Of a stretch of DNA of 64,000 nucleotides, positions 16,656-25,647 are shown piece after piece. Each line of letters opens with the position of its first letter. The stretch's first letter is position 1. The stretch comes from Actinoplanes campanulatus (GTDB lineage Bacteria; Actinomycetota; Actinomycetes; Mycobacteriales; Micromonosporaceae), in NCBI RefSeq assembly GCF_014647795.1, contig NZ_BMPW01000005.1, forward strand, positions 1 to 64,000, in the 5' to 3' direction. The notes beneath the pieces were generated by a model. That model was not told where the DNA came from. It made no database searches and saw nothing but the letters and a program-made list of their open reading frames with translations. The translations under genes and the position numbers were made by a program.

Positions 16656-18139
16656 CGCAGCTCGGCGATGACGGTCTTGAGCTCGGTGTAGTCGTCCAGG
16701 CCAAACGACCCCAGCTCACGGCCCCACCCGGACTGCTTGAAACCACCACGCGGCAGGGTGACGTCGTCGGCGTGCCACGTGTTGAGCCACACCGTGCCGG
16801 CCCGCAGCCGGGCGCCGACCCGGTGCGCCGTGCCGATGTTGTTCGACCAGACGCCGGCGGCGAGGCCGTACACCGTGTTGTTCGCGGCCGCGACGACCTC
16901 GTCCTCGGTGTCGAACGGAATCGCCGTCACGACCGGGCCGAAGATCTCGTCGGTCTGCACGGCCATCCGCTCGTCGACGCCGGTGATGAGGGTCGGCTGC
17001 ACGAAGTAGCCTCGGTCACCCACCCGGTCGGCGCTGCCCGCGTTCAGCACGGCGCCCTCCCGCACCGCCCCGCGAATGTAGCCGAGCACCTTCTCATGCT
17101 GTTCCTGGGAGACCAGCGGGCCCATCTGCGAGGCCGGGTCGAACCCGTCGCCCACCCGGATCGCCGCCGCGGCCGCGGCCACGCCCTCGACGACCTGGTC
17201 GAAGACCCCACGCTGTACGTAGAGGCGCGAGCCGTTGACGCAGCACTGCCCCTCGTTGAAGTAGCCGCCCAGCACCGCGCCCGCGATCGCGGCCTCGATG
17301 TCGGCGTCGTTGAAGATGATGTTCGGAGCCTTTCCGCCGAGTTCGAGGGAGACCTTCTTGAGGTTGCCGGAGGCCGCCGCGGCGATCTTCTTGCCGACCT
17401 CGGTGCTACCGGTGAAGGCGACCTTGTCGACGCCGTGATGGTCGACGAGCGCGGCGCCGGTGTCACCGAAGCCGGGCAGGATGTTGACGACACCGGCGGG
17501 CAGGCCCGCATCGAGCAGCAGCTGACCCAGGCGCAGCGCGGTCAGCGGCGTCTGCTCGGCCGGCTTCAGGACGACGGTGTTGCCCGCGGTGATCGCCGGC
17601 ACGATCTTGAAGCAGGCCATCAGCAGCGGGAAGTTCCACGGAACGATGCCCGCGACCACACCGACCGGCTCCCGCCGGGTGTACGCGTGGAAGTCTCGGC
17701 CGGGCACGGACATCGGGATGGACGTGCCCTCCATCTTGGTCGCCCAGCCCGCGAAGTAGCGGAAGAGCTCGGCGGAGACCGCGATGTCGCCGTCGCGGGC
17801 CGCCTCGACGCGCTTGCCGTTGTCGAGGGCCTCCAGCTGGGCGAACTCGTCGGCGTGGGCGTCGATGAGGTCACCGATGCGCCACAGCAGGTGCGAGCGC
17901 TCCCGCGGCGTCATCCGTGACCACGGCGAGCCGTGCTCGAACGCGGCACGGGCCGCCCCGACCGCCCGGTCCACGTCGACGCTCGACGCGTACGCGACCT
18001 GAACGATCTCCTCCTCGGTCGACGGGTTGACGGTGGCGAAGGTCCGGCCGTCCTTGGCGTCCACCCAGTCACCGTCGATGAGCAGCTGCTTGGGCGAGGA
18101 CAGGAACGAACGGACGGCGGGCAGCAGGTGAGTGTTCAT
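16652..18139 (-). CDS. NAD(P)-dependent aldehyde dehydrogenase
   Basis: A 495-aa soluble aldehyde dehydrogenase of usual length. Landmarks: VPWNFPLLMA (about 166-175), the coenzyme loop FTGSTEVGK (242-250), general-base Glu266 in LELGGK, and catalytic Cys300 in EGQCCVNGSR. It oxidises an aldehyde to a carboxylate. As the last large gene of the uronate operon it probably handles a sugar-acid-derived semialdehyde, for example alpha-ketoglutarate semialdehyde, but this is inferred from position only. Start ATG 18139 lies 18 bp after the upstream permease stop. Confidence 0.9.
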   Translation of the reverse strand: MNTHLLPAVRSFLSSPKQLLIDGDWVDAKDGRTFATVNPSTEEEIVQVAYASSVDVDRAVGAARAAFEHGSPWSRMTPRERSHLLWRIGDLIDAHADEFAQLEALDNGKRVEAARDGDIAVSAELFRYFAGWATKMEGTSIPMSVPGRDFHAYTRREPVGVVAGIVPWNFPLLMACFKIVPAITAGNTVVLKPAEQTPLTALRLGQLLLDAGLPAGVVNILPGFGDTGAALVDHHGVDKVAFTGSTEVGKKIAAAASGNLKKVSLELGGKAPNIIFNDADIEAAIAGAVLGGYFNEGQCCVNGSRLYVQRGVFDQVVEGVAAAAAAIRVGDGFDPASQMGPLVSQEQHEKVLGYIRGAVREGAVLNAGSADRVGDRGYFVQPTLITGVDERMAVQTDEIFGPVVTAIPFDTEDEVVAAANNTVYGLAAGVWSNNIGTAHRVGARLRAGTVWLNTWHADDVTLPRGGFKQSGWGRELGSFGLDDYTELKTVIAELR

Positions 18140-18157
18140 GGTGGCCTTCCGTAGGGG

Positions 18158-19141
18158 TTACTTGATGATCGAGACTCGGGAGCGGTCGAGGGTGAGCGCG
18201 ACAGCGACGACGATGATCACGCCGTACAGGATCTGCTCGTAGGCGGACGGCACCCCGACGATCGGCAGGCCGACCCGCAGCAGCGTCACCACCAGCGCCC
18301 CGGCCAGGCTGCGCCACACGCTGCCGTGACCGCCGGTGATCGCGGTGCCGCCGACGACGATCGCCGCGACCGCCGGCAGCAGGAGGTTGTCGGCCATCGT
18401 CGGGCCGCCGCTGAACTGGCGGGAGACCAGCATGACCGCGGCCAGCCCGGCGCAGGCTCCGGACACGCAGAACGCGCCGACCTTGACCAGGTCGACGGGC
18501 GTGCCGGCGAGCCGTGCGGCCGACTCGGAGTAGCCGGTCGCCGAGATCCAGCTGTGCAGCGGGGTCACCCTGAGAACCAGGGCGATCAGCGCGACGACGA
18601 CGACCGCCACCGCGAAGGACATCGGCACGTAGCCGCCGACGTACAGGTCCAGCCACTTGACCGCCGAGTCGTCCACGACCCGTACGGTGCCGGCGCCGGA
18701 GACCACCAGGGCGACCGCGGACAGGATGCTCAACCCGCCCAGCGTGACGATGAACGACGGGATCCGCAGCAGCACGTGCGCCGTGCCCTGCACCGCGCCG
18801 ATCACCGTCGCGACCAGAACGACCACCGGGGTGGCCAGGCCGCCGAGGTCCGGCAACCACAGCGCCAGCAGCACCGTCGACAGTGACGCCAGCGCCGCGA
18901 TGGACAGGTCGATGCCACCGCAGAGCACGACGAGCGTCGCCCCCGCGGCGAGCACGATCAGCGGCGCGGCGGTCCGTGACGCCGCGGTCAGGCTCCGCTG
19001 GGTCAGGAAACCCGGGTCGGCGACGGTCAGGGCGGCCACCAGGACCGCCAGCGCGATGATCGGCATGAACCCGGTGAGCCGCCGGGCCGGGCGGGCTTTC
19101 GCCGAAACGGTGGCCGGCTGCAGGGCGACGGGGATGCTCAC
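18158..19141 (-). CDS. Sugar ABC transporter permease (RbsC type), second
   Basis: A 327-aa inner-membrane permease of the BPD_transp_2 family with about 8-10 hydrophobic helices. The family motif region GGIDLSIAALASLS is visible (about 77-90), as is GGTAITGGHGSVWRS near the C terminus. GTG start overlaps the ATPase stop by 4 bases. With the other permease gene, one ATPase and one binding protein it makes a CUT2-type importer with a heterodimeric membrane part. Substrate is likely a uronate or uronate oligomer because of the kduI/kduD context. Confidence 0.9.
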   Translation of the reverse strand: MSIPVALQPATVSAKARPARRLTGFMPIIALAVLVAALTVADPGFLTQRSLTAASRTAAPLIVLAAGATLVVLCGGIDLSIAALASLSTVLLALWLPDLGGLATPVVVLVATVIGAVQGTAHVLLRIPSFIVTLGGLSILSAVALVVSGAGTVRVVDDSAVKWLDLYVGGYVPMSFAVAVVVVALIALVLRVTPLHSWISATGYSESAARLAGTPVDLVKVGAFCVSGACAGLAAVMLVSRQFSGGPTMADNLLLPAVAAIVVGGTAITGGHGSVWRSLAGALVVTLLRVGLPIVGVPSAYEQILYGVIIVVAVALTLDRSRVSIIK

Positions 19142-20661
19142 ACCATCTCCTTGACGAGGTCGAGCGGGCTCGGCTTGCCGCCGCTCGGGCAGGCGATCTC
19201 GGCCGCGACCCGGCCGTCGTTCATGACCAGGATCCGGTCGGCCATGCCGATGGCCTCCTCGAGGCTGTCGGCCAGCAGCACGGTGGCGACACCGCTCGCG
19301 GCGAGCTCACGCATCAGCCGGTACACCTCGGAGCGGGCGCCGATGTCCAGGCCGCGGGTCGGGTGGTCGAGCAGCAGCAGCCGGATGTCGCCGGCGACCA
19401 GCCAGCGGGCCAGGACCACCTTCTGCTGGTTGCCGCCGGAGAGCCGCCCGATGGCGGTGTCGCGGCCGGGCGTGCGGATGGACAGCCTTTCGATCCAGCG
19501 GTCCACCAGGCCGGCCTGTTTGCGAGGCGCCACGAACGGTCCGGTGCAGCGGGCCCTCTGCTTGGTCAGGGTCATGTTCTCGGCCACCGACATCGGCCCG
19601 ACCATGCCCTCGATCTTGCGTTCGGCCGGCACGTAGCCGATGCCGGCGGCGCAGGCGGCACGCGTACCGGGAAGGTCGATCTTCTTGCCGTCCATCCGGA
19701 TCTCGCCGGCGGTGGTCGGTTCGGCGCCGAACAGCGCGCGGCAGACGTCCTCACGGCCGGATCCGTGCACGCCGACGATTGCCACGATCTCCCCTGCCGC
19801 GACGTCCAGGTCGATGCCGTGGAAGGTCTTTCCCGACATTCCGCGTACGGACAGCCGCGGCTCCGCGGCGGTGACGGGAGCGGCGGCGTTCTCGTGGTAA
19901 TGGTCGTCGGAGCCGGTGGAGCCGATCATCATCCGGTGCAGCTCACCGGGCTCCGCGCCGGCCGTGGCGACCTCGCCCGCCGACTGCCCGCCGCGCAGCA
20001 CGGTCACCCGGTCGCACACGTCGAGCACCTCGTCGAGGCGGTGCGAGACGAAGATGACGGAGGCGAACTCGCGCAGCCGGCGGATCTGCGCGAACAGGGT
20101 CTCGATCTCCTTCGACTCCAGTACGGAGGTCGGCTCGTCGAGGATGATGACCGGCGGGTGCTGGCTGCGTTCCTCGATGCGCAGCACCTTCGCGATCTCG
20201 ACCATCTGCCGGTCGGCGAAGGTGAGGGTGTCGGTGCGGGCGAGCGGGTCGATGTCCGAGCCGATCTTGTCGAGTTGCTCCTGGGCGAGCCGGCGCATGG
20301 TGTCCCACCGGTAGACGCCCCGCCGGACGGCGGCCCCCTCGCTGCCGAGGACGATGTTCTCCGCGGCGGTCAGGTTCGGCACCAGCGACTGCTCCTGGAA
20401 GACCATGCCGATGCCGTGGTCGGCGGCGTCGACGACGCTGCGCAGCTTGACCTGCTCGCCGCGCACATAGATCTCCCCGGCGTCCGGGGTGACCAGGCCG
20501 ACCAGCGCTTTGAGCAGCGTGGACTTGCCGGCGCCGTTCTCGCCGGCGAGGCCGAGGACCTCGTTCTGGCGGACGATCAGGTCGACGCCGTCGAGTGCCT
20601 TCACACCCGGGTAGTGCTTGACGAGGCCGCGAACCTCCAGAGCCGGCGTGGACGCGTTCAT
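19138..20661 (-). CDS. Sugar ABC transporter ATPase (RbsA/MglA type)
   Basis: A 507-aa ATPase with two tandem nucleotide-binding domains, the hallmark of CUT2 importers. N-terminal domain: Walker A GENGAGKST, Q-loop MVFQEQSL, Walker B VIILDEPTS. C-terminal domain: a degenerate Walker A GVHGSGRED, ABC signature LSGGNQQKV, and Walker B LLLLDHPTRG, where His replaces the catalytic Glu. Such asymmetric sites are normal for this branch. ATG overlaps the upstream permease stop by 4 bases. It energises uptake by the neighbouring permeases and binding protein. Confidence 0.93.
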   Translation of the reverse strand: MNASTPALEVRGLVKHYPGVKALDGVDLIVRQNEVLGLAGENGAGKSTLLKALVGLVTPDAGEIYVRGEQVKLRSVVDAADHGIGMVFQEQSLVPNLTAAENIVLGSEGAAVRRGVYRWDTMRRLAQEQLDKIGSDIDPLARTDTLTFADRQMVEIAKVLRIEERSQHPPVIILDEPTSVLESKEIETLFAQIRRLREFASVIFVSHRLDEVLDVCDRVTVLRGGQSAGEVATAGAEPGELHRMMIGSTGSDDHYHENAAAPVTAAEPRLSVRGMSGKTFHGIDLDVAAGEIVAIVGVHGSGREDVCRALFGAEPTTAGEIRMDGKKIDLPGTRAACAAGIGYVPAERKIEGMVGPMSVAENMTLTKQRARCTGPFVAPRKQAGLVDRWIERLSIRTPGRDTAIGRLSGGNQQKVVLARWLVAGDIRLLLLDHPTRGLDIGARSEVYRLMRELAASGVATVLLADSLEEAIGMADRILVMNDGRVAAEIACPSGGKPSPLDLVKEMV

Positions 20662-21659
20662 TTGACCACCTGGTTCCTTCGGCGCTGCGGGATGACGGCG
20701 GCGGCGACCGCGGCCACGACGATGAGGCCCTCGACACCGCCCTGCCAGTAGGGGCTGACGCCGACCTGCACGAGGCCGTTGGTGAGCACCATGACGAGCA
20801 GGACGCCGACGGCGGAGTGCAGGACGCCGCCCCGTCCGCCGGTGAGCAGGGTGCCGCCGACGACGGCCGCGGTGATGGCGGAGAAGTCGTACCCGTCGCC
20901 GGCCTGGACGAGGCCGGCGCCGAGCTGGCTGGTGACCATGACACCGCCGAGGCCGTAGAAGGCCCCGGCAAGAGCGAAGACCGCGATCTTGTACGGCTTG
21001 ACGCGCACCCCGGAGAGGGTGAGCACCTCCTCGGCGCCGCCGATCGCGAAGGCGTACCGGCCGAGCCGGGTGTAGCGCTGGACGAGCCAGCCCACCAGGA
21101 CGCAGGCGGCGGCGATCCAGGTGAGGTAGGAGAACCCGAGGAACCGTTCGATGGCCCAGCCCTTGAGCATGGTGTCGGAGATGTTGGGCTGGACTCCGGC
21201 GAACAGCAGCGTCGCGACGCCGAGCCCCACGGCCGACACCCCCAGCGTGGCCATGAACGAGGGCACCTTCAGCAGCACCAGGGCGAGCCCGCTGAGGCAG
21301 CCGAACGCGCAGCCCAGCAGGACGGCGACCAGGATCCCGAGGAGCCCGAAGTCGTTGTCGTTGCGGTTGTTGGCCACCAGCAGGGACACGGTCAGGGCGG
21401 CGGCGCCCATCACGCCGGCGGCCGAGAGGTCGATCGACCCCATCATCAGTACGAACGTGATGCCGCAGGTGACGACGGCGAGCACGGCGGCCGCGTCCAC
21501 GATGTTCTGGACGTTGTCGACGCTGCGGAACTGTGGGCTCAGGGCCGCGAAGATGCCGAAGATGACGACCAGCGCGACCGGTGGGCCCGCGTCTCGGAAC
21601 GCTGCCCCCCGCCGCGTGCGACGGCGGGGAGCAGCGGTGACACCGGCTGTCACGGTCAC
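20658..21659 (-). CDS. Sugar ABC transporter permease (RbsC type), first
   Basis: A 333-aa permease of the same family as the gene at 18158, with about 8-10 membrane helices and the motif GSIDLSAAGVMGAAALT. The C-terminal GGTLLTGGRGGVLHS is also conserved. The GTG start at 21659 overlaps the binding-protein stop (GTGA); a much longer open frame upstream is only a shadow of the binding-protein gene. Pairs with the second permease in one importer. Confidence 0.9.
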   Translation of the reverse strand: MTVTAGVTAAPRRRTRRGAAFRDAGPPVALVVIFGIFAALSPQFRSVDNVQNIVDAAAVLAVVTCGITFVLMMGSIDLSAAGVMGAAALTVSLLVANNRNDNDFGLLGILVAVLLGCAFGCLSGLALVLLKVPSFMATLGVSAVGLGVATLLFAGVQPNISDTMLKGWAIERFLGFSYLTWIAAACVLVGWLVQRYTRLGRYAFAIGGAEEVLTLSGVRVKPYKIAVFALAGAFYGLGGVMVTSQLGAGLVQAGDGYDFSAITAAVVGGTLLTGGRGGVLHSAVGVLLVMVLTNGLVQVGVSPYWQGGVEGLIVVAAVAAAVIPQRRRNQVVK

Positions 21660-22741
21660 GTCAGGGGCCCGGCCACACGGTTGAAGACGTTGGCGCACTC
21701 GAAGTCGGCCGGGTTCGTCTTCGGCGACACGAAGTCGGCGGCGTTGTCCTTGGTGATGAGGAACTGCTCGGCGAAGAACGCCCGGTTGGCGGCGGCGATG
21801 TCCTTGACCGCCAGCTTGCCGGTGGCCACGCAGTAGCCGATCGCCAGGCCGATGCCGCCCTGCCAGGCGCCGTCGCTGGAGACGGTGGCGGTCATGGTGC
21901 CGCCCTGGACGGCTTTGACGGCGTCCGGTACGGCGTCGATGCCGACGACCGCGACCTTGCCGGCCAGGCCCTGCTGCTGGAGTGCCTCCAGCGCGCCGAG
22001 CGCCATGTCGTCGTTGGCGGCCCAGATGCCCTTGACGTGCTCGCCGTGCTTGGTGAGCAGCGTCTTGGTGACCGTCAGCGCCTCGGCGCGGGAGAAGTTG
22101 GCGGCCTGCTGGTCGAGCAGCTTGACGCCGGTGTTCTTCTTCAGTGACGCCTCGAGTCCGGCGAACCGGTCCTTGGCGGCCGCGGTGTCGAGGATGCCCT
22201 GCAGCGCGATGATGCCGCCGTTGCCGCCGATCGCGGTGGCGAGCGCGTCGCCGATCTGCTGGCCCGACTCGACGCCGTTGTAGGTGATGTGGCTGACCCA
22301 CGTCCGGTGGTCGGCCGGGTCCAGGTCGGCCGGCTTGTTCCACTGGGTGACGAGGTAGGCGCCGGCCTGGTCGGCGCCCTTGACGATCGGCGCGGTGTCC
22401 GAGTCGCCGTTCGGGAGCACGTTCATGACCAGGCACTTGGTGTCGCCGGCGAGGAGCTGGCTGATCTGCTCCTGCTGCTTGGTGGAGTCGCCGTCGTAGG
22501 TGAGGCGCTCCTGGGTGAGGCCGACCGACTTGGCGTAGGCGTCGCCGCCGGCCAGCCACGAGGCCTCGTACGGGTTGGACTCGTTGCGGACCTGGCCGAC
22601 CAGCCGGACGTCGGACGGCTGGCAGGCACCCTCGGCGGCGGCGTCGTTTCCGCCGGCGGCCTGCTCGCTGCACCCGGCGAGGACGGCGGCGGCCAGGGAC
22701 AGCGACATTATGGCTGCGGCGGGACGAGCGGTGAATCTCAT
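21656..22741 (-). CDS. Sugar-binding lipoprotein of ABC importer
   Basis: A 361-aa periplasmic-binding-protein-type solute receptor (RbsB/Peripla_BP_4 fold). A lipoprotein signal ends in LAGC (Cys24), so it is tethered to the membrane surface. Two-lobe pattern with NRTWVSH..YNGVESGQQ in lobe 2 and ANDDMALGALEALQ typical of the family. It starts the importer part of the operon, 58 bp after the SDR gene. A half-match to the IclR palindrome (TTTCGTGAAT) lies in that gap. Ligand predicted to be a uronate-type sugar. Confidence 0.9.
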   Translation of the reverse strand: MRFTARPAAAIMSLSLAAAVLAGCSEQAAGGNDAAAEGACQPSDVRLVGQVRNESNPYEASWLAGGDAYAKSVGLTQERLTYDGDSTKQQEQISQLLAGDTKCLVMNVLPNGDSDTAPIVKGADQAGAYLVTQWNKPADLDPADHRTWVSHITYNGVESGQQIGDALATAIGGNGGIIALQGILDTAAAKDRFAGLEASLKKNTGVKLLDQQAANFSRAEALTVTKTLLTKHGEHVKGIWAANDDMALGALEALQQQGLAGKVAVVGIDAVPDAVKAVQGGTMTATVSSDGAWQGGIGLAIGYCVATGKLAVKDIAAANRAFFAEQFLITKDNAADFVSPKTNPADFECANVFNRVAGPLT

Positions 22742-22799
22742 GATCGAACCTCGTTTTCGTGAATCGCCGGTGGGCCCCGGCGGGGAACGGAGAGAACGG

Positions 22800-23552
22800 T
22801 CAGCGGGCCATCCAGCCTCCGTCGACGACCAGGACGTGGCCGTTGACGTAGTCGGCGGCGGTGGAGCTCAGGAAGACGGCCGCTCCGGCGACATCGGAGG
22901 CGTCACCCCAGCGGCCGGCGGGAATGCGTTCGAGGATGGCCCGGCTGCGGTCGGGGTCGGTGCGCAGCGCGGTCGTGTTGTCGGTGGCCATGTAGCCGGG
23001 GGCGATGGCGTTGACCTGCACGCCGTGTGGGCCCCATTCGTTGGCCAGGGCCTTGGTGAGGCCGGCGACGCCGTGCTTGCTGGCGGCGTACGACGCGACG
23101 CGGATCCCGCCCTGGAAGGACAGCAGGCTCGCGACGCTGACGATCTTGCCGTGTCCGCGTTCGGTCATCGGGCGCCCGAACGCCTGGCAGAGCAGGAACA
23201 GGCCGGTCAGGTTGGTGTCCAGCACGCGGTTCCAGGACTTCCGGCTGACGTCCACCGAGTCCTCGCGGTCGATGATCCCGGCGTTGTTGATCAGAATGTC
23301 GACCGGGTGGTCGCCGTTGACCCGGTCGGCGGCCCGCTCGACGGCGTCGTGGTCGCTGACGTCGAGGTCGACGACCCGGACGTCGCGGCCGAGGGCGGCC
23401 ACCCGGTCGCGGGTGGCCGTCTGGGATCCGGGGCGGCCGAGCAGGACCAGGTCGGCGCCGGCCTGGGCGAGCCCGTAGGCGATGGCCTGTCCGATGCCGC
23501 GGCCGGCGCCGGTGACGACGGCGCGGCGACCGTGCAGGTCGAACGGCGTCAC
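22800..23552 (-). CDS. kduD: SDR oxidoreductase, KduD-like
   Basis: A 250-aa classical short-chain dehydrogenase. NAD-binding TGAGRGIG near residue 15, NNAG, and the catalytic YAASK pair (Tyr and Lys). It most resembles 2-deoxy-D-gluconate 3-dehydrogenase / 2,5-diketo-3-deoxygluconate reductase (KduD), which makes 2-keto-3-deoxygluconate. The GTG start at 23552 overlaps the kduI stop by 4 bases, the standard kduI-kduD pairing. Symbol is assigned from pairing and sequence feel, not from an alignment. Confidence 0.87.
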   Translation of the reverse strand: MTPFDLHGRRAVVTGAGRGIGQAIAYGLAQAGADLVLLGRPGSQTATRDRVAALGRDVRVVDLDVSDHDAVERAADRVNGDHPVDILINNAGIIDREDSVDVSRKSWNRVLDTNLTGLFLLCQAFGRPMTERGHGKIVSVASLLSFQGGIRVASYAASKHGVAGLTKALANEWGPHGVQVNAIAPGYMATDNTTALRTDPDRSRAILERIPAGRWGDASDVAGAAVFLSSTAADYVNGHVLVVDGGWMAR

Positions 23553-24364
23553 AGGTCCTCCAGCGCTACCGGGGTGAGGTCGGTGTAGTCGTTGTTCTCG
23601 CCGCCCATGGCCCAGATGAAGGCGTACGAGCCGGTGCCGACGCCGGAGTGGATCGACCACGGCGGCGAGATGACCGCCTCGCGGTCGCGGATGGCCAGGT
23701 GGCGGGCGGCGCCGGGCCGGCCCATGAAGTGGAAGACCCGGTCCTTCTCGTCGAGGTCGACGTAGAGGTAGACCTCGGTGCGCCGGTCGTGCAGGTGCGG
23801 CGGGCAGGTGTTCCACACCGAACCGTCGGCGATGACGGTGACGCCGAACTGGAGCACCGCCGTCTGTAGCTCCTGGCCCCAGGCGTAGCGGTAGAGGCTG
23901 CGTTCGTTGGCGCCCTGCGGGCTGCCGAGCTTGAGCGGCTCGACCGCCGCACGGCTCAGCAGGGTGGTGGGGTAGGTCGCGTGCGCCGGTGCGGAGACGA
24001 AGTAGAAGGCGGCGTCGGGGCCGGCGAAGACGACCTCGCTGCCGCGGCCGACGTACAGCCCGTCCAGGTGGCACAGTTCGAACTTCTCGTTGTCGACCAG
24101 GACGTGGCCTGACTTCCCGACGTTGACGATGCCGAGCTCGCGGCGGGTCAGGTGTGAGGGGGCGCCGAGCACGTCCCAGGCCGGCAGTTCGAGCCGGCCG
24201 TCGCCGGGGACGGCGCCGCCGACGACCAGCCGGTCGTCGTGGGTGTAGACCCCGCGCACCTCGCCGGCCCGGAACAGCTGCTCCACGAGGAAGTTCTTGC
24301 GCAGGTCCGCATTCGTCGCCGTCTCCACTTCGCCCGGCGAGGTCGAGTACCTAACTTCAATCAA
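23549..24364 (-). CDS. kduI: 5-dehydro-4-deoxy-D-glucuronate isomerase KduI
   Basis: A 271-aa cupin isomerase (E. coli KduI is 278 aa). It turns 5-keto-4-deoxyuronate, released from pectin or glycosaminoglycan by lyases, into 2,5-diketo-3-deoxygluconate. The start region EVRYSTSPGEV and RKNFLVE match the family. Metal ligands are visible as HLHDRRTEVY (two His and a Glu) with a further His in WSIHSGV. TTG 24364 is chosen because GAGGAG lies 6 bases upstream and the conserved N terminus starts there; the upstream ATG at 24436 would run through the operator. First gene of the operon. Confidence 0.93.
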   Translation of the reverse strand: MIEVRYSTSPGEVETATNADLRKNFLVEQLFRAGEVRGVYTHDDRLVVGGAVPGDGRLELPAWDVLGAPSHLTRRELGIVNVGKSGHVLVDNEKFELCHLDGLYVGRGSEVVFAGPDAAFYFVSAPAHATYPTTLLSRAAVEPLKLGSPQGANERSLYRYAWGQELQTAVLQFGVTVIADGSVWNTCPPHLHDRRTEVYLYVDLDEKDRVFHFMGRPGAARHLAIRDREAVISPPWSIHSGVGTGSYAFIWAMGGENNDYTDLTPVALEDL

Positions 24365-24389
24365 GACTTGCTCCTCGTTTGTGAACCGC

Positions 24390-24405
24390 GTTCCGCTACG
24401 TGAAC
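24390..24405. promoter_or_regulatory. IclR operator copy A (kduI promoter)
   Basis: GTTCCGCTACGTGAAC, a 16-bp dyad with arms GTTCCG and GTGAAC, 25 bp before the kduI start. It matches the copies at 24457 and 25648. Confidence 0.65.
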
Positions 24406-24456
24406 TGGGTCCGAAGATACCTATGACTCCGATCACAGGTCAAGGGAGTGAAACCA

Positions 24457-24472
24457 GTCCACCTATGTGAAC
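24457..24472. promoter_or_regulatory. IclR operator copy B (iclR promoter)
   Basis: GTCCACCTATGTGAAC, 5 of 6 arm positions paired, 57 bp before the iclR GTG. Suggests autoregulation. Confidence 0.65.
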
Positions 24473-24529
24473 CGTGGTGTAGGGTTGTGCGACCGCGAAC
24501 GCCGCGCCATGTGTGATGAGGAGGTCTCG

Positions 24530-25321
24530 GTGGACACGGAGAAGACAGTCAACGGCAGCTCCGCCACCTCGCAGGTCAAGTCTGCCGCCCGCGTCCTCGA
24601 CGTCCTGGACGACATCGCCGCCCATGGCCCCGGCACCCAGTTGCAGCTCGCCAAGCGCCTCGGCATCCCGAAGAGCAGCCTGCACGCGCTGCTGCGCACC
24701 ATGTGCGCCCGCGGATGGCTCGACACCGACGAGACCGGCAGCATCTACCGCCTCGGCGTCCACACGCTGACGGTCAGCTCCGCCTATCTCGACGGCGACC
24801 CGGTGCTCGCCCGCGCCGGCGCCGTGATGGACGAGATCGCGGCGGCCACCGAGGAGACCGTGCACCTGGGCCGGCTCGAGGGCGCGGAGATCATCTACAC
24901 CGCCAAACGCGAGTCCAAGCATCCGCTGCGCATGTACTCGGCCGTCGGCCGGCGCCTGCCCGCCTACACCACGGCGCTCGGCCGGGCCATGCTCGCCGAG
25001 ATGCCCGAGGACGTCCGCGGCACGCTCGTCCCCCACGAGATCAAGGCGCTCACCGCCCAGACGATCACCGACCGGGACGCCCTCATGGCGATCATCGACA
25101 AGGCCGTCCAGGTGGGGTATGCGGAGGAGAGTGAGGAGTCCTGCTTGGGCGTACGCTGCTTCGGCGTCTCTCTGCCCTTCTCCCGCCGATCGGTCGACGC
25201 GATCAGCGTCGCGGTCCCGATCAGCCGCCTCGGCCAGGGCCGGGAGGACTTCATCATCGAGACGCTGCTGAGCGTGAAGGCCCGCCTGTCGGCGACGCGG
25301 GACAACCGGCTGATGCGCTGA
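24530..25321 (+). CDS. IclR-family regulator, KdgR-like
   Basis: A 263-aa transcription factor with an N-terminal winged helix (about residues 10-75: SAARVLDVLDDI, LAKRLGIPKSSLHALLRTM) and a C-terminal IclR effector domain (ESEESCLGVRCFGVSLPF). GTG 24530 is chosen because GAGGAGG lies 5 bases upstream; the in-frame GTG at 24467 sits inside the operator. Divergent from the kduI operon. KdgR-type IclR proteins repress pectin genes and release DNA on binding 2-keto-3-deoxygluconate, which fits this context. Ligand is inference. Confidence 0.9.
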   Translation: MDTEKTVNGSSATSQVKSAARVLDVLDDIAAHGPGTQLQLAKRLGIPKSSLHALLRTMCARGWLDTDETGSIYRLGVHTLTVSSAYLDGDPVLARAGAVMDEIAAATEETVHLGRLEGAEIIYTAKRESKHPLRMYSAVGRRLPAYTTALGRAMLAEMPEDVRGTLVPHEIKALTAQTITDRDALMAIIDKAVQVGYAEESEESCLGVRCFGVSLPFSRRSVDAISVAVPISRLGQGREDFIIETLLSVKARLSATRDNRLMR

Positions 25322-25342
25322 CCGCCACCCTCTACCGGGCGT

Positions 25343-25371
25343 CGTCGTGGGCCGTATCGCGGCCCACGACG
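25343..25371. terminator. Bidirectional terminator between iclR and tautomerase gene
   Basis: A perfect 12-bp stem (CGTCGTGGGCCG with CGGCCCACGACG) and a 5-nt loop, between two convergent genes. Confidence 0.85.
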
Positions 25372-25384
25372 GCGCCCGATGTCG

Positions 25385-25609
25385 TCACCGTTTCTCGAGC
25401 GCGGCCAGCACCCCGGCACGGCTGGCGTCCTCGCTGGCCAGCACGCCGCCGTTGGCCACCACGTCCGGGCTGATCTCGTTGAACACCATGCGGACGTCCT
25501 GCGGACGGGCGCCGAGGATCTCGACGGCATGCTCGGTCACGGCCCGGGCGAAGGCCTTGCGCTGCTCCAGGCTCCGGCCCGCGAGCAGCTCGACGGTGAT
25601 GTTGGGCAT
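25385..25609 (-). CDS. 4-oxalocrotonate tautomerase-like small enzyme
   Basis: A 74-aa tautomerase superfamily protein. Pro2 (MPNITVELL) would be the catalytic base after Met removal. A family-typical RSLEQRKAFARAVTEH follows. It catalyses keto-enol tautomerisation, usually as an oligomer. A perfect copy of the IclR palindrome lies 39 bp upstream of its ATG, so it is probably part of the uronate regulon; a keto-sugar-acid step is a fair guess. Confidence 0.88.
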   Translation of the reverse strand: MPNITVELLAGRSLEQRKAFARAVTEHAVEILGARPQDVRMVFNEISPDVVANGGVLASEDASRAGVLAALEKR

Positions 25610-25647
25610 GACGCTCTCTCCTATCACTGTCCACAAGATGGATCCGA

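Noticed and set aside
24365-24436. Longer KduI start at ATG 24436
   Set aside because: It adds residues that KduI proteins do not have and would place the operator inside the coding region; TTG 24364 has a good Shine-Dalgarno.
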